From Clostridia bacterium (GTDB lineage Bacteria; Bacillota; Clostridia; Christensenellales; Aristaeellaceae): a DNA stretch of 6,804 nucleotides. Below, in pieces: positions 1 through 5,462 of this stretch (the first letter of the stretch is position 1; each line of letters begins with the position of its first letter). Location: NCBI GenBank assembly GCA_016296675.1, contig JAEDIV010000138.1:1-6804 (forward strand), read 5' to 3'. The notes beneath the pieces are model-generated. The model did not search any database, was not told where the DNA came from, and saw nothing but the letters and a program-made list of their open reading frames with translations. Made by a program: the position numbers and the translations under genes.

Positions 1-20
1 TTTCAGGGGATCGGCCCTTC

Positions 21-47
21 CCATCAAAAAAGGTACTTTTTTGATGG
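21..47. repeat. Perfect inverted repeat, 11-bp arms
   Basis: Arms at 21-31 and 37-47 are exactly complementary around a five-base centre (GGTAC). The arms are A6/T6 next to the centre and CCATC/GATGG outside. It lies just before the terminator at 52-81. On neither strand is it followed by a T tract, so it is not a standard terminator. It may form an extra hairpin in the 3' UTR of the gene to the left or of mntP. Confidence 0.6.
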
Positions 48-51
48 CTTG

Positions 52-81
52 AAGGCTGCGGATTGTTTCCGCAGCCTTTTT
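52..81 (+). terminator. Rho-independent terminator of an upstream plus-strand gene
   Basis: A perfect 11-bp stem (52-62 with 68-78), GC-rich in the middle, closes a five-base loop and runs into TTTTT (77-81). The T tract is on the plus strand, so it ends transcription coming from left of the window. Read on the minus strand, only two T follow the stem, so it is a poor terminator for mntP, which converges on it from the right. Confidence 0.85.
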
Positions 82-87
82 CTTGGA

Positions 88-636
88 TCAGTTTCCAAAT
101 AGGATTTTGACGCCGATCAGGATCAGGATCATCCCGCCTGAAATCCGGGCCCTTTTCCGGCCTTTTGCGCCGAAAAGATTTCCGGCAAAAACGCCGAAAA
201 ACGAACAAAGACAAGCGACCGAGCCAACAACGGCAGCGCTCAGGTAAATATCCGCCCCATCCGTTATCAGAAAAGACGCGCCAACCGCCATGGCGTCAAT
301 GCTGGTGGCAAAGGCCATGGAAATCATTGCGCGGGCGGAAAATGCGTCTTTTTCCGCTTCCGCTTCCCCTTCCCCTTCGCGCATCATGCCGATGCCGATT
401 GCGCAAAGCAGGGAAAAAGCTATCATGCGTCCGGCCGACTCAATCGACCGGGCAAAAATCCCAGCAAAGACGTACCCCAAAACGAACATCAATGCCTGAA
501 AAAATCCGAAATACGCGCCTGCCGTCAGCGCATGCGCAAATTTCACTTTAGAAACGGAAAGCCCTTTACATACGCAAGCGGCGAACGCATCCATCGAAAG
601 CGCAAGGGCGACTGCGAAAAGCGATATAAAGCTCAT
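88..636 (-). CDS. mntP: Manganese efflux pump MntP
   Basis: Predicted inner-membrane Mn(II) exporter of the MntP (YebN, DUF204) family, which protects cells from manganese excess. The 182-residue protein has the usual family length and is almost wholly hydrophobic, with about six membrane segments. It carries the family's paired acidic signatures: MDAFA in the first segment (Asp16) and SIDAMAVG in the fourth (Asp114), arranged as two related halves. The loop between the halves holds an acidic low-complexity stretch (residues 87-96, rich in Glu, Gly and Ala). I chose the ATG at 634-636 because GAGGA (644-648) lies seven bases before it. A TTG two codons further upstream (640-642) would be only one base from that site. 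The gene lies 135 bases downstream of a co-oriented coiled-coil gene and may share its transcript or use its own weak promoter. I do not see the yybP-ykoY manganese riboswitch that often precedes this family. Confidence 0.93.
   Translation of the reverse strand: MSFISLFAVALALSMDAFAACVCKGLSVSKVKFAHALTAGAYFGFFQALMFVLGYVFAGIFARSIESAGRMIAFSLLCAIGIGMMREGEGEAEAEKDAFSARAMISMAFATSIDAMAVGASFLITDGADIYLSAAVVGSVACLCSFFGVFAGNLFGAKGRKRARISGGMILILIGVKILFGN
352..381. repeat. Short hexanucleotide repeat inside mntP
   Basis: On the plus strand there are two copies of TTCCGC, two of TTCCCC, then a degenerate TTCGCG, all in register. It encodes the acidic Glu-rich loop between the two halves of MntP. Gain or loss of one unit would add or remove two residues without a frameshift. 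Confidence 0.6.
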
Positions 637-681
637 AAACAAATCCTCATGATCTTTTCCGGGATTCTGCTATGCCTTTTC

Positions 682-700
682 AGAAGGAGCATTTCCTTCT
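682..700. other. Small hairpin in the mntP leader
   Basis: AGAAGGA (682-688) and TCCTTCT (694-700) are perfectly complementary around a five-base loop. It lies between the coiled-coil gene and mntP. On the minus strand it is followed by GAAAAGG rather than T residues, so it is not a terminator. It could be an RNA leader element or chance. Confidence 0.35.
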
Positions 701-739
701 TTGCTTTCGTGCGCCTTTGGGCTGACTTTGCGTTCGCCG

Positions 740-773
740 CTTATATGTATGTGCAGAGAATCTGAATCAGATT
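740..773 (-). promoter_or_regulatory. Possible mntP promoter with 7-1-7 palindromic operator
   Basis: A 15-bp palindrome, AATCTGA-N-TCAGATT (759-773), overlaps the stop codon of the coiled-coil gene. On the minus strand a -10-like TATAAG (745 to 740) lies 13 bases further on. The palindrome would cover the -35 position, where no good TTGACA match exists (GATTCA at a 17-base spacing). The 7-1-7 shape resembles Fur-superfamily operators, but the sequence is not a Fur, PerR, Zur or MntR consensus I know. Regulation by metal is inference only. Confidence 0.3.
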
Positions 774-1476
774 ATTCCGCTTCCTTCATTTCTTTGATTT
801 CCTTCTTGAGCGCCTCGATCTCTTCCTTCAGCGCTTCGGCTGCTGCTTCAGCCTCTTTTTCTGCCTTCTCATAAGCAGCTTCATGCTCGGAAACGAGACC
901 GGCGATTTCCTCTGCGTGCTTCTTTTCTGCTTCGGCAGCGGCCTTATTGAGATCCTCAACATCCTTCACATAGGCGTCGTTCAGCTCATTAAGCTGCTTG
1001 GTGAGATCTGCAATCTGTGCGTCATACTGTCTGACGGTTTCTTCATGCGCAGCGTTCATGGTCTCTTTTTCGCCCTCAAGCGCCTTGATCTGATCGGCTA
1101 AATCCATCTGGGCCTGCTCGCTTTCGGCCTGGGCCTTGGCGGAAGCCTCGGTCATCTGAAGCGCTTCAGAGGTCATGGTCTCGATCTGGGCGTTCAGCGC
1201 TTCGATCTGGGCTTCATAGGCAGCCTTGGCTTCTTCCGCGGCCTTTTCGGCATCAGCCAGCTGAGCGTTTACAGTTTCCAAAGCTTCTTCGCCTGCGGCT
1301 TTGGTTTCTTCTGCAGCCTTGTTGAGATCCTCGATCGCGGCCTCATGGGTCTTGATCGTTTCATTCAGCTCTGCATTCATCGTCTTTTCAGCGGAATACA
1401 GGGAATACACATATGCGCTGCAGGCAACAGCTGCAAGCATGATCACAACGAGAAGAACGGAAATAACCTTTTTCAT
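772..1476 (-). CDS. Membrane-anchored coiled-coil protein, unknown function
   Basis: I do not recognise the family. The 234-residue product starts MKK, followed by one hydrophobic segment (about residues 4-24), which serves as an uncleaved anchor or signal peptide. The rest (28-234) is an almost unbroken Ala/Glu/Lys-rich helix with heptad spacing, expected to form a long coiled coil outside the cell. There is no Pro, Trp or Phe in the protein and only three Gly. EDLNKAAEE (49-57) returns nearly unchanged as EDLNKAAAE (174-182), which suggests internal duplication. Cys19 in AVAC is a poor lipobox, since a large aliphatic residue is missing at -3, so lipidation is possible but doubtful. The ATG at 1474-1476 is chosen for the AAGGAG (1487-1492) ten bases upstream and the hydrophobic start that follows. 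The reading frame stays open for 37 codons upstream, but those include the promoter. A structural or spacer role at the envelope is inference. Confidence 0.8.
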   Translation of the reverse strand: MKKVISVLLVVIMLAAVACSAYVYSLYSAEKTMNAELNETIKTHEAAIEDLNKAAEETKAAGEEALETVNAQLADAEKAAEEAKAAYEAQIEALNAQIETMTSEALQMTEASAKAQAESEQAQMDLADQIKALEGEKETMNAAHEETVRQYDAQIADLTKQLNELNDAYVKDVEDLNKAAAEAEKKHAEEIAGLVSEHEAAYEKAEKEAEAAAEALKEEIEALKKEIKEMKEAE

Positions 1477-1513
1477 TGGGGGGACACTCCTTTTTTGCAA
1501 TAAATCGCTCCTA

Positions 1514-1542
1514 AGTATATCGCAGTTGAACACAAAAAGCAA
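1514..1542 (-). promoter_or_regulatory. Sigma-A-type promoter of the coiled-coil gene
   Basis: On the minus strand, TTGCTT (1542 to 1537) is separated by exactly 17 bases from TATACT (1519 to 1514, five of six matches). Transcription would start near 1506, about 30 bases before the ATG, leaving room for the ribosome binding site at 1487-1492. Confidence 0.65.
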
Positions 1543-1605
1543 GCCGGACATCCCCGAAATCCGAATTTTAATTAACTTTCCAATCATTGCAATTTCAAAT
1601 AAATA

Positions 1606-1634
1606 TTGACGTTTTTCCGTTTTTATGGTTAAAT
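1606..1634 (+). promoter_or_regulatory. Sigma-A-type promoter of the E2-like gene
   Basis: TTGACG (1606-1611) and TTAAAT (1629-1634) are 17 bases apart, with TGG directly before the -10 as in extended -10 promoters. Initiation would fall near 1641, about 30 bases before the ATG. It fires away from the promoter at 1514-1542, leaving about 63 bases between the two -35 boxes. Confidence 0.6.
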
Positions 1635-1670
1635 ATTATAGTTACACGAGAAACTAAGGGAGGTACCCAA

Positions 1671-2591
1671 ATGTTTGGACGCAGGTCGGACGGAAGAAGA
1701 CTTGACAATATTGATCCCATTGTACAAATTATGCCCTATCTTATGACTGAGCGCAACGACGCCATGAATATGCTTACGCTCTATCTGGATTATGATCCGA
1801 TGATGGAGTATATCAGAAAACGTTCTCTGGAAGGCAGAAAAGTTTCCTTTATGTCGCTGATTGTCGCGGCCTTTGTGCGCGCCGTCGCGGAATATCCCGA
1901 ACTCAACCGCTTTGTCATGAATAAGCAAATCTTCGCCCGCAACATTATAAACGTTTCCCTGACCGTTCTTCGCAATCGGGGCGACAAGAAAAACATGGAC
2001 GAAGCGACGATAAAAATGGAATATGATCCGGATGCAACGCTGGACGAAGTCAACGAGCAGATGGATAAACTTGTCAAAGAAGCCACCGACCCCAAGAATA
2101 ACAACAGCACGGTGGATTTCGCAAGCAAGCTCCTTAAAATGCGCTGGCTGGTCAAGGCTGTCGTCGCCTTTGCGCGCTTTGCCGACAGATACGGAATCCT
2201 GCCCAAGTTTATCTACGATGTAAGCCCGTTCCACTGCTCCATGTTCATCACCAACATGTCCTCCATTGGCCTTCCGGGCATTTATCATCACCTGTACAAT
2301 TTCGGAAACACCACCGTTTTCATCGCCCTTGGCAAATTTGAGCGCCAGCCTGTTTACGGAAAAGACGGCATTACCTATAAAAACGTGATTCCGCTGGGCA
2401 TCGTAACCGATGAACGCATCTGCGGCGGCGCATCGTATTCGCAGGGCTTCAATTATTTCAAAAAGCTCCTCCAAAATCCGGAGCAGCTCGAACAGCGCCC
2501 CGATCACGTAAACGACGATTTTGATTTTTCCGCCCTGCGCGCAAAGCGCAAGGCGAAAAAGGCCAAAAAGGAAATGAAGAAAAACGCATAA
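1671..2591 (+). CDS. Stand-alone E2/CAT-superfamily acyltransferase-like protein with altered active site
   Basis: The 306-residue protein resembles the catalytic domain of 2-oxo acid dehydrogenase E2 acyltransferases (chloramphenicol acetyltransferase fold), which move acyl groups between CoA and a lipoyl group or other acceptor. It has no lipoyl or E1/E3-binding domain, and no E1 or E3 gene lies nearby. The C-terminal core is clear: FITNMSSIG (192-200) matches the E2 FTISNLG strand, and TDERICGG (246-253) sits where E2 enzymes have the DHRxxDG motif, followed by the usual FKKLLQNPEQL helix (263-273). The catalytic His is therefore Glu248 and the motif Asp is Gly252, so normal E2 chemistry is doubtful. 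The tail (288-306) is very basic, with lysine and arginine in most positions, after an acidic patch. The ATG at 1671 follows GGGAGG (1658-1663) by seven bases; an in-frame ATG at 1587 lies upstream of the promoter. The gene is transcribed alone, bounded by its promoter and terminator. The substrate is unknown. Confidence 0.8.
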   Translation: MFGRRSDGRRLDNIDPIVQIMPYLMTERNDAMNMLTLYLDYDPMMEYIRKRSLEGRKVSFMSLIVAAFVRAVAEYPELNRFVMNKQIFARNIINVSLTVLRNRGDKKNMDEATIKMEYDPDATLDEVNEQMDKLVKEATDPKNNNSTVDFASKLLKMRWLVKAVVAFARFADRYGILPKFIYDVSPFHCSMFITNMSSIGLPGIYHHLYNFGNTTVFIALGKFERQPVYGKDGITYKNVIPLGIVTDERICGGASYSQGFNYFKKLLQNPEQLEQRPDHVNDDFDFSALRAKRKAKKAKKEMKKNA

Positions 2592-2631
2592 TCGGTTTAT
2601 GTTAAGACGCATTGGATTCCGCTCCATAACC

Positions 2632-2680
2632 AAAGGCGCTTTCACAGAGGTTCATCTCTGCGAAAGCGCCTTTTTCTTTT
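2632..2680 (+). terminator. Strong rho-independent terminator after the E2-like gene
   Basis: Twelve base pairs (2632-2643 with 2662-2673), a one-base mismatch (A2644/C2661), then five more pairs (2645-2649 with 2656-2660) close a six-base loop. TTTTTCTTTT (2671-2680) follows. Read on the minus strand it ends in only three T, so it may weakly stop the convergent gene for the secreted protein as well. No better terminator is seen for that gene. Confidence 0.9.
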
Positions 2681-2735
2681 CAGGACATGTTTTTCCTTTG
2701 CCTTGGAAGTGAAAATCTCTTCCGGCTGGCAATCA

Positions 2736-5066
2736 TCAATTATAGTCCTTATGAATGCCGCGCATGGTCTCGATCAGTTCCATGTAGTCATATTCGCTGT
2801 TTGTGAGAAGATTGTCTACATGGCAGGTATTTTTAAGGCCCAGATCATGAAGATTATTGGCCTTGTCCATGTAGGAAAGGAACTTTTTTGCCTCCTGAAC
2901 GCCCATCAGCTGAAGGCGCGTCCAGACTTCCCCGATATAGTAGGCGTCCTCAACCTGCTTAAGGGAATAAAGGCTGATGGAAGACTGCATGTCCATAAGC
3001 GTCATCATTTCAAGGGCGCTGGCGTATGCCTCGTCCTCCGAGGAAAAGAATTTGGTCACGGAAGCCGCCGCCTCAACGACGCTCAGAATCGAAAAGACCG
3101 AGCCAGCTTCGGGCGCCAGGCGCTTGATTGCTGCTTCAATCAGCTCCGGCGCCGCCCACTCGGCGGTGGATCCCGCTGTCGCTTTGGCTGCCGCCCCCAT
3201 AACATCGGCAAAATAGCTGACGGCGTTTTCCGCCTGCTCCTTCAGCCGCTCTTTGGTATTGAGCGCGGCTTCCAGAAGCGTTTCATTGTTCAGCTTTCTT
3301 GCCGAATCAATCAGTTCATTAAGCGCATCCATGTTGTTTTCATAATCGATGAGCATGTATACCATGTCGTTATACATCTTTTTCACTTCGCTCGCAGCGT
3401 CAAGGCCGCTTGCCATGGAGGACAAGATGTTCAGCATATACCCGAACGCCTCTGTGCTGTTGGGATCGGCTTTTTCATCGGGATCAAATTCAATCTCAAT
3501 ACCGGATTTATCGCTGAATGTATCAAACACTTCTTCGATATATTCACCGATTTGCGTATCATCCAGAAGTTCTCCAAGCGCATCAAAGGCTTCGTCTACC
3601 TTGTTGCCTTCTTTTCCAACCGAAGTCACCAGTTTCATGCCCATCGCGCCGTTTTCAAACATGCTCGGATCGATTTCCTCCCGGTCGGCTGTCAGCATAT
3701 CGGCAATCAGCTTCTCCCAGATCTCCACTTTATGCTTTCTGACAATCTCCTCGCTGGGCGCATCCGTCACAAGATCCACAAGCGTTCCGGCCATGTCGCT
3801 GTATACCAAAATTAGCTCGTTGCCGCCGACAAACAGCCTGTCCTGTAGACGCTCTATCGCCTGCGCGCCAAGCCCGCGCCACGCGGTAACGCTGCCCTTG
3901 GTTCCGTCCGAACGCAGATATTCATATTTTCTTGAAGGATCAGCGTCGAAGGCAAACAGCGTGTCAAGGATATGCTGGCTTTCTTCGGGCTTACAGCTCT
4001 TTTTCAAATTACACCGGTAGCAGAAGGAATAATAGACTCCGTCGCTTGCGCGGTATGCGTCTCCCCACTCATGATATCCGCATTCACAGCAATTCGGATC
4101 GATCAAAAGCGCGTCCTCTGTATCCTCCGAAAGAATATCCCCGCATGTACACAGATACGCCGCATGCGGATGATCGGAAATGTAATCAAGAATATACACA
4201 TGTACATGTTCCTCATCCGGAATCAGGCTTTCGTCGATACTGTCTACAGTAATGTCGAATTCCTCCATCACATCATTTCCGTTTTTCCGGTAGCCCAACG
4301 TGAAGACGTAAAGGCCGTTTTTCCGTGCCTCATATACGCCGGTGACGCGGCCGTTTTCCCTGTCCGCGTTTGCGTCAATATACTCCTCATTATTCACGCA
4401 GAACACAAAATCACACATGTCGTCCGTGATTTCCATTTCCACCACAAGGTCAATGATCACCGGCCAGCCGCCGCTTGCAGGCGTAAGCGTCGGCTTCCAT
4501 TCGCCCGGTCCGCCCACGCCGCTTTGGCTCTGGCTCTCCTGCGGCATCTGGCCGCCGGTAAAGAACACAAAGATCTGCATCACATAATGCCAGAAATAAT
4601 CGCTGCGCACATTTTTGTGATTGGGCGCAATTTCCCTGATTTCTTTTTCGGTTTCCGCCTGCGTATAGGGCGCAGCGCGGCTTGAAAGAAGCTCGATGGA
4701 GGTCACAGATGCGCTGGGGGAAGACGTGATCTTCCAGACATTATTATGAAGGAAATAGACGATCGAAATCCGGTTGTCGTCTTTTCCTTCATCCATCAGC
4801 GCAAATATGCCGGCATAGCTGTCCTGCGCATCGCAAAGATCGTTCCAAAGCTCCTGAAGATTGACCGATGCGTCCATCAGCATAAGCGCGGCGTCATACG
4901 CCTGTACGTCTTCCGGCGCCAAGAAAAATTCGCTCTTTCCTTTACTTTCCATATTCATAAGAAAATGGCCGGGATACTCGTCTGCGCGGGCGGCATATCC
5001 CGCATTCCCAATCAGAACAAGCGTGCACAAAAGCAGGGAAAGAACCCTTTTCAAAATACCCTTCAC
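2736..5066 (-). CDS. Large secreted protein with Cys/His cluster, unknown function
   Basis: The 776-residue product is unassigned. A signal peptide is clear: Lys/Arg at residues 2-7, a hydrophobic core (about 8-22), and likely cleavage after an Ala-rich AxA site near residues 25-28. A mixed region (30-170) leads to a Ser/Gly/Pro linker (176-200), then a beta-rich, Ig-like stretch (201-275). Next is a compact cluster: HVH (287-289), HPH (299-301), CTCG (306-309), CCECG (326-330), CYRC (349-352) and Cys358. This resembles HPH...CxCG segments I recall from clostridial surface proteins and is plausibly metal-binding or disulfide-bonded. The rest (400-776) is mainly helical, with an Ala-rich hydrophobic section at about 612-674. 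No LPXTG motif, SLH repeats or clear C-terminal membrane anchor is visible, so release or non-covalent attachment is likely. The GTG at 5064-5066 is chosen because AAAGGAGG (5075-5082) sits eight bases before it and the signal peptide begins there. It stands alone, transcribed divergently from deoB. Confidence 0.85.
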   Translation of the reverse strand: MKGILKRVLSLLLCTLVLIGNAGYAARADEYPGHFLMNMESKGKSEFFLAPEDVQAYDAALMLMDASVNLQELWNDLCDAQDSYAGIFALMDEGKDDNRISIVYFLHNNVWKITSSPSASVTSIELLSSRAAPYTQAETEKEIREIAPNHKNVRSDYFWHYVMQIFVFFTGGQMPQESQSQSGVGGPGEWKPTLTPASGGWPVIIDLVVEMEITDDMCDFVFCVNNEEYIDANADRENGRVTGVYEARKNGLYVFTLGYRKNGNDVMEEFDITVDSIDESLIPDEEHVHVYILDYISDHPHAAYLCTCGDILSEDTEDALLIDPNCCECGYHEWGDAYRASDGVYYSFCYRCNLKKSCKPEESQHILDTLFAFDADPSRKYEYLRSDGTKGSVTAWRGLGAQAIERLQDRLFVGGNELILVYSDMAGTLVDLVTDAPSEEIVRKHKVEIWEKLIADMLTADREEIDPSMFENGAMGMKLVTSVGKEGNKVDEAFDALGELLDDTQIGEYIEEVFDTFSDKSGIEIEFDPDEKADPNSTEAFGYMLNILSSMASGLDAASEVKKMYNDMVYMLIDYENNMDALNELIDSARKLNNETLLEAALNTKERLKEQAENAVSYFADVMGAAAKATAGSTAEWAAPELIEAAIKRLAPEAGSVFSILSVVEAAASVTKFFSSEDEAYASALEMMTLMDMQSSISLYSLKQVEDAYYIGEVWTRLQLMGVQEAKKFLSYMDKANNLHDLGLKNTCHVDNLLTNSEYDYMELIETMRGIHKDYN

Positions 5067-5074
5067 GCGGATTT

Positions 5075-5082
5075 CCTCCTTT
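5075..5082 (-). promoter_or_regulatory. Strong ribosome binding site that fixes a GTG start
   Basis: AAAGGAGG on the minus strand lies eight bases upstream of the GTG at 5064-5066. In-frame ATGs further upstream lack such a site. One lies at the promoter itself and another is upstream of it, so they cannot be the main start. Confidence 0.85.
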
Positions 5083-5112
5083 GAAAGCAGCAAGCTTTCA
5101 TTCTTTTCTACC

Positions 5113-5141
5113 ATTATACATGAAACAGCAGCAATGCGCAA
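5113..5141 (-). promoter_or_regulatory. Sigma-A-type promoter of the secreted-protein gene
   Basis: On the minus strand TTGCGC (5141 to 5136) is followed after exactly 17 bases by a perfect TATAAT (5118 to 5113). Initiation near 5106 gives a leader of about 40 bases carrying the AAAGGAGG site. Confidence 0.7.
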
Positions 5142-5325
5142 TTGCCGCAAAAGCCCTGAAATTTCATGCGCCTGGCGCATTCGGATCGGTCAAATGTCAT
5201 GCCGCGCATCCATCCGCATTCCCGAAGTTGCATGCCTCTATACGAAGAAAATGAGACATAGGTGTGATTTTTGCAAAAAAACAGGATTCGCTTGCAGGAA
5301 TTTACAGTCCGCATGTCGAAAAAAG

Positions 5326-5334
5326 TTGGATGAA
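5326..5334 (+). repeat. Direct repeat TTGGATGAA, copy 1
   Basis: This nine-base word recurs exactly at 5411-5419. Between the copies, CATCCA (5369-5374) can pair with the TGGATG of either one, so two alternative foldings are possible in a deoB leader RNA. Confidence 0.55.
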
Positions 5335-5372
5335 AAAAACATGCCTTTTGCTTTTTTGGTAAAAATGGCATC

Positions 5373-5391
5373 CATTTCATGATAAGAAATG
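5373..5391 (+). other. Hairpin in the putative deoB leader
   Basis: CATTTC (5373-5378) and GAAATG (5386-5391) are complementary around a seven-base loop. It overlaps the CATCCA word by two bases, so it competes with the longer-range pairings of that word. Confidence 0.4.
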
Positions 5392-5403
5392 CACAATCCG
5401 TCC

Positions 5404-5429
5404 ATGGGCATTGGATGAACATCGCCCAT
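5404..5429 (+). other. Hairpin just upstream of the deoB ribosome binding site
   Basis: ATGGGC (5404-5409) pairs with GCCCAT (5424-5429). Inside, GAT (5414-5416) can pair with ATC (5421-5423), leaving a four-base bulge. It ends about 20 bases before the AAGGAG site and contains the second copy of TTGGATGAA (5411-5419). It does not itself cover the ribosome binding site. Confidence 0.4.
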
Positions 5430-5462
5430 ATACCGCATACTACCAGTAAGGAGTTGAAGTCT

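Larger units (their letters stand above)
5142..5462. other. Divergent intergenic region upstream of deoB
   Basis: Together with the promoter and leader of the secreted-protein gene, this forms 396 bases without a convincing gene. It holds a small hairpin, ATGCGC/GCGCAT (5166-5171 with 5175-5180), a TTTTTGCAAAAA palindrome near 5266-5278, several A and T runs, and the repeats and hairpins listed separately before deoB. No strong sigma-A promoter for deoB could be picked out. Open frames here lack ribosome binding sites. Confidence 0.6.

Noticed and set aside
640..642. TTG start for MntP two codons upstream
   Set aside because: It would leave one base between ribosome binding site and start codon. 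The ATG at 634-636 has seven.
637..771. yybP-ykoY manganese riboswitch upstream of mntP
   Set aside because: I looked for the conserved GGGGAGUA loop and its partner stem on the minus strand and found neither.
1417..1431. Lipobox in the coiled-coil protein
   Set aside because: AVAC lacks Leu or another large aliphatic residue at -3, so I treat the segment as a membrane anchor, with lipidation left open.
1629..2645. 338-codon open frame antisense to the E2-like gene
   Set aside because: It covers the terminator and promoter of the real gene and has no recognisable family. The plus-strand protein matches the E2 fold.
2703..3815. 370-codon open frame opposite the 3' half of the secreted-protein gene
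   Set aside because: The opposite strand has the promoter, ribosome binding site and signal peptide of a full-length gene. This frame is a shadow.
5238..5438. 66-codon minus-strand open frame upstream of deoB
   Set aside because: It has no ribosome binding site, its composition is not protein-like, and its start lies next to the deoB ribosome binding site.
5300..5460. Purine riboswitch before deoB
   Set aside because: The conserved three-way junction words are missing; CATACTACC before the ribosome binding site is only a partial likeness.
5379..5462. N-terminal extension of DeoB from an upstream ATG
   Set aside because: There is no ribosome binding site. The added residues are absent from the family, and the ATG at 5463 has a good site and gives the normal length.
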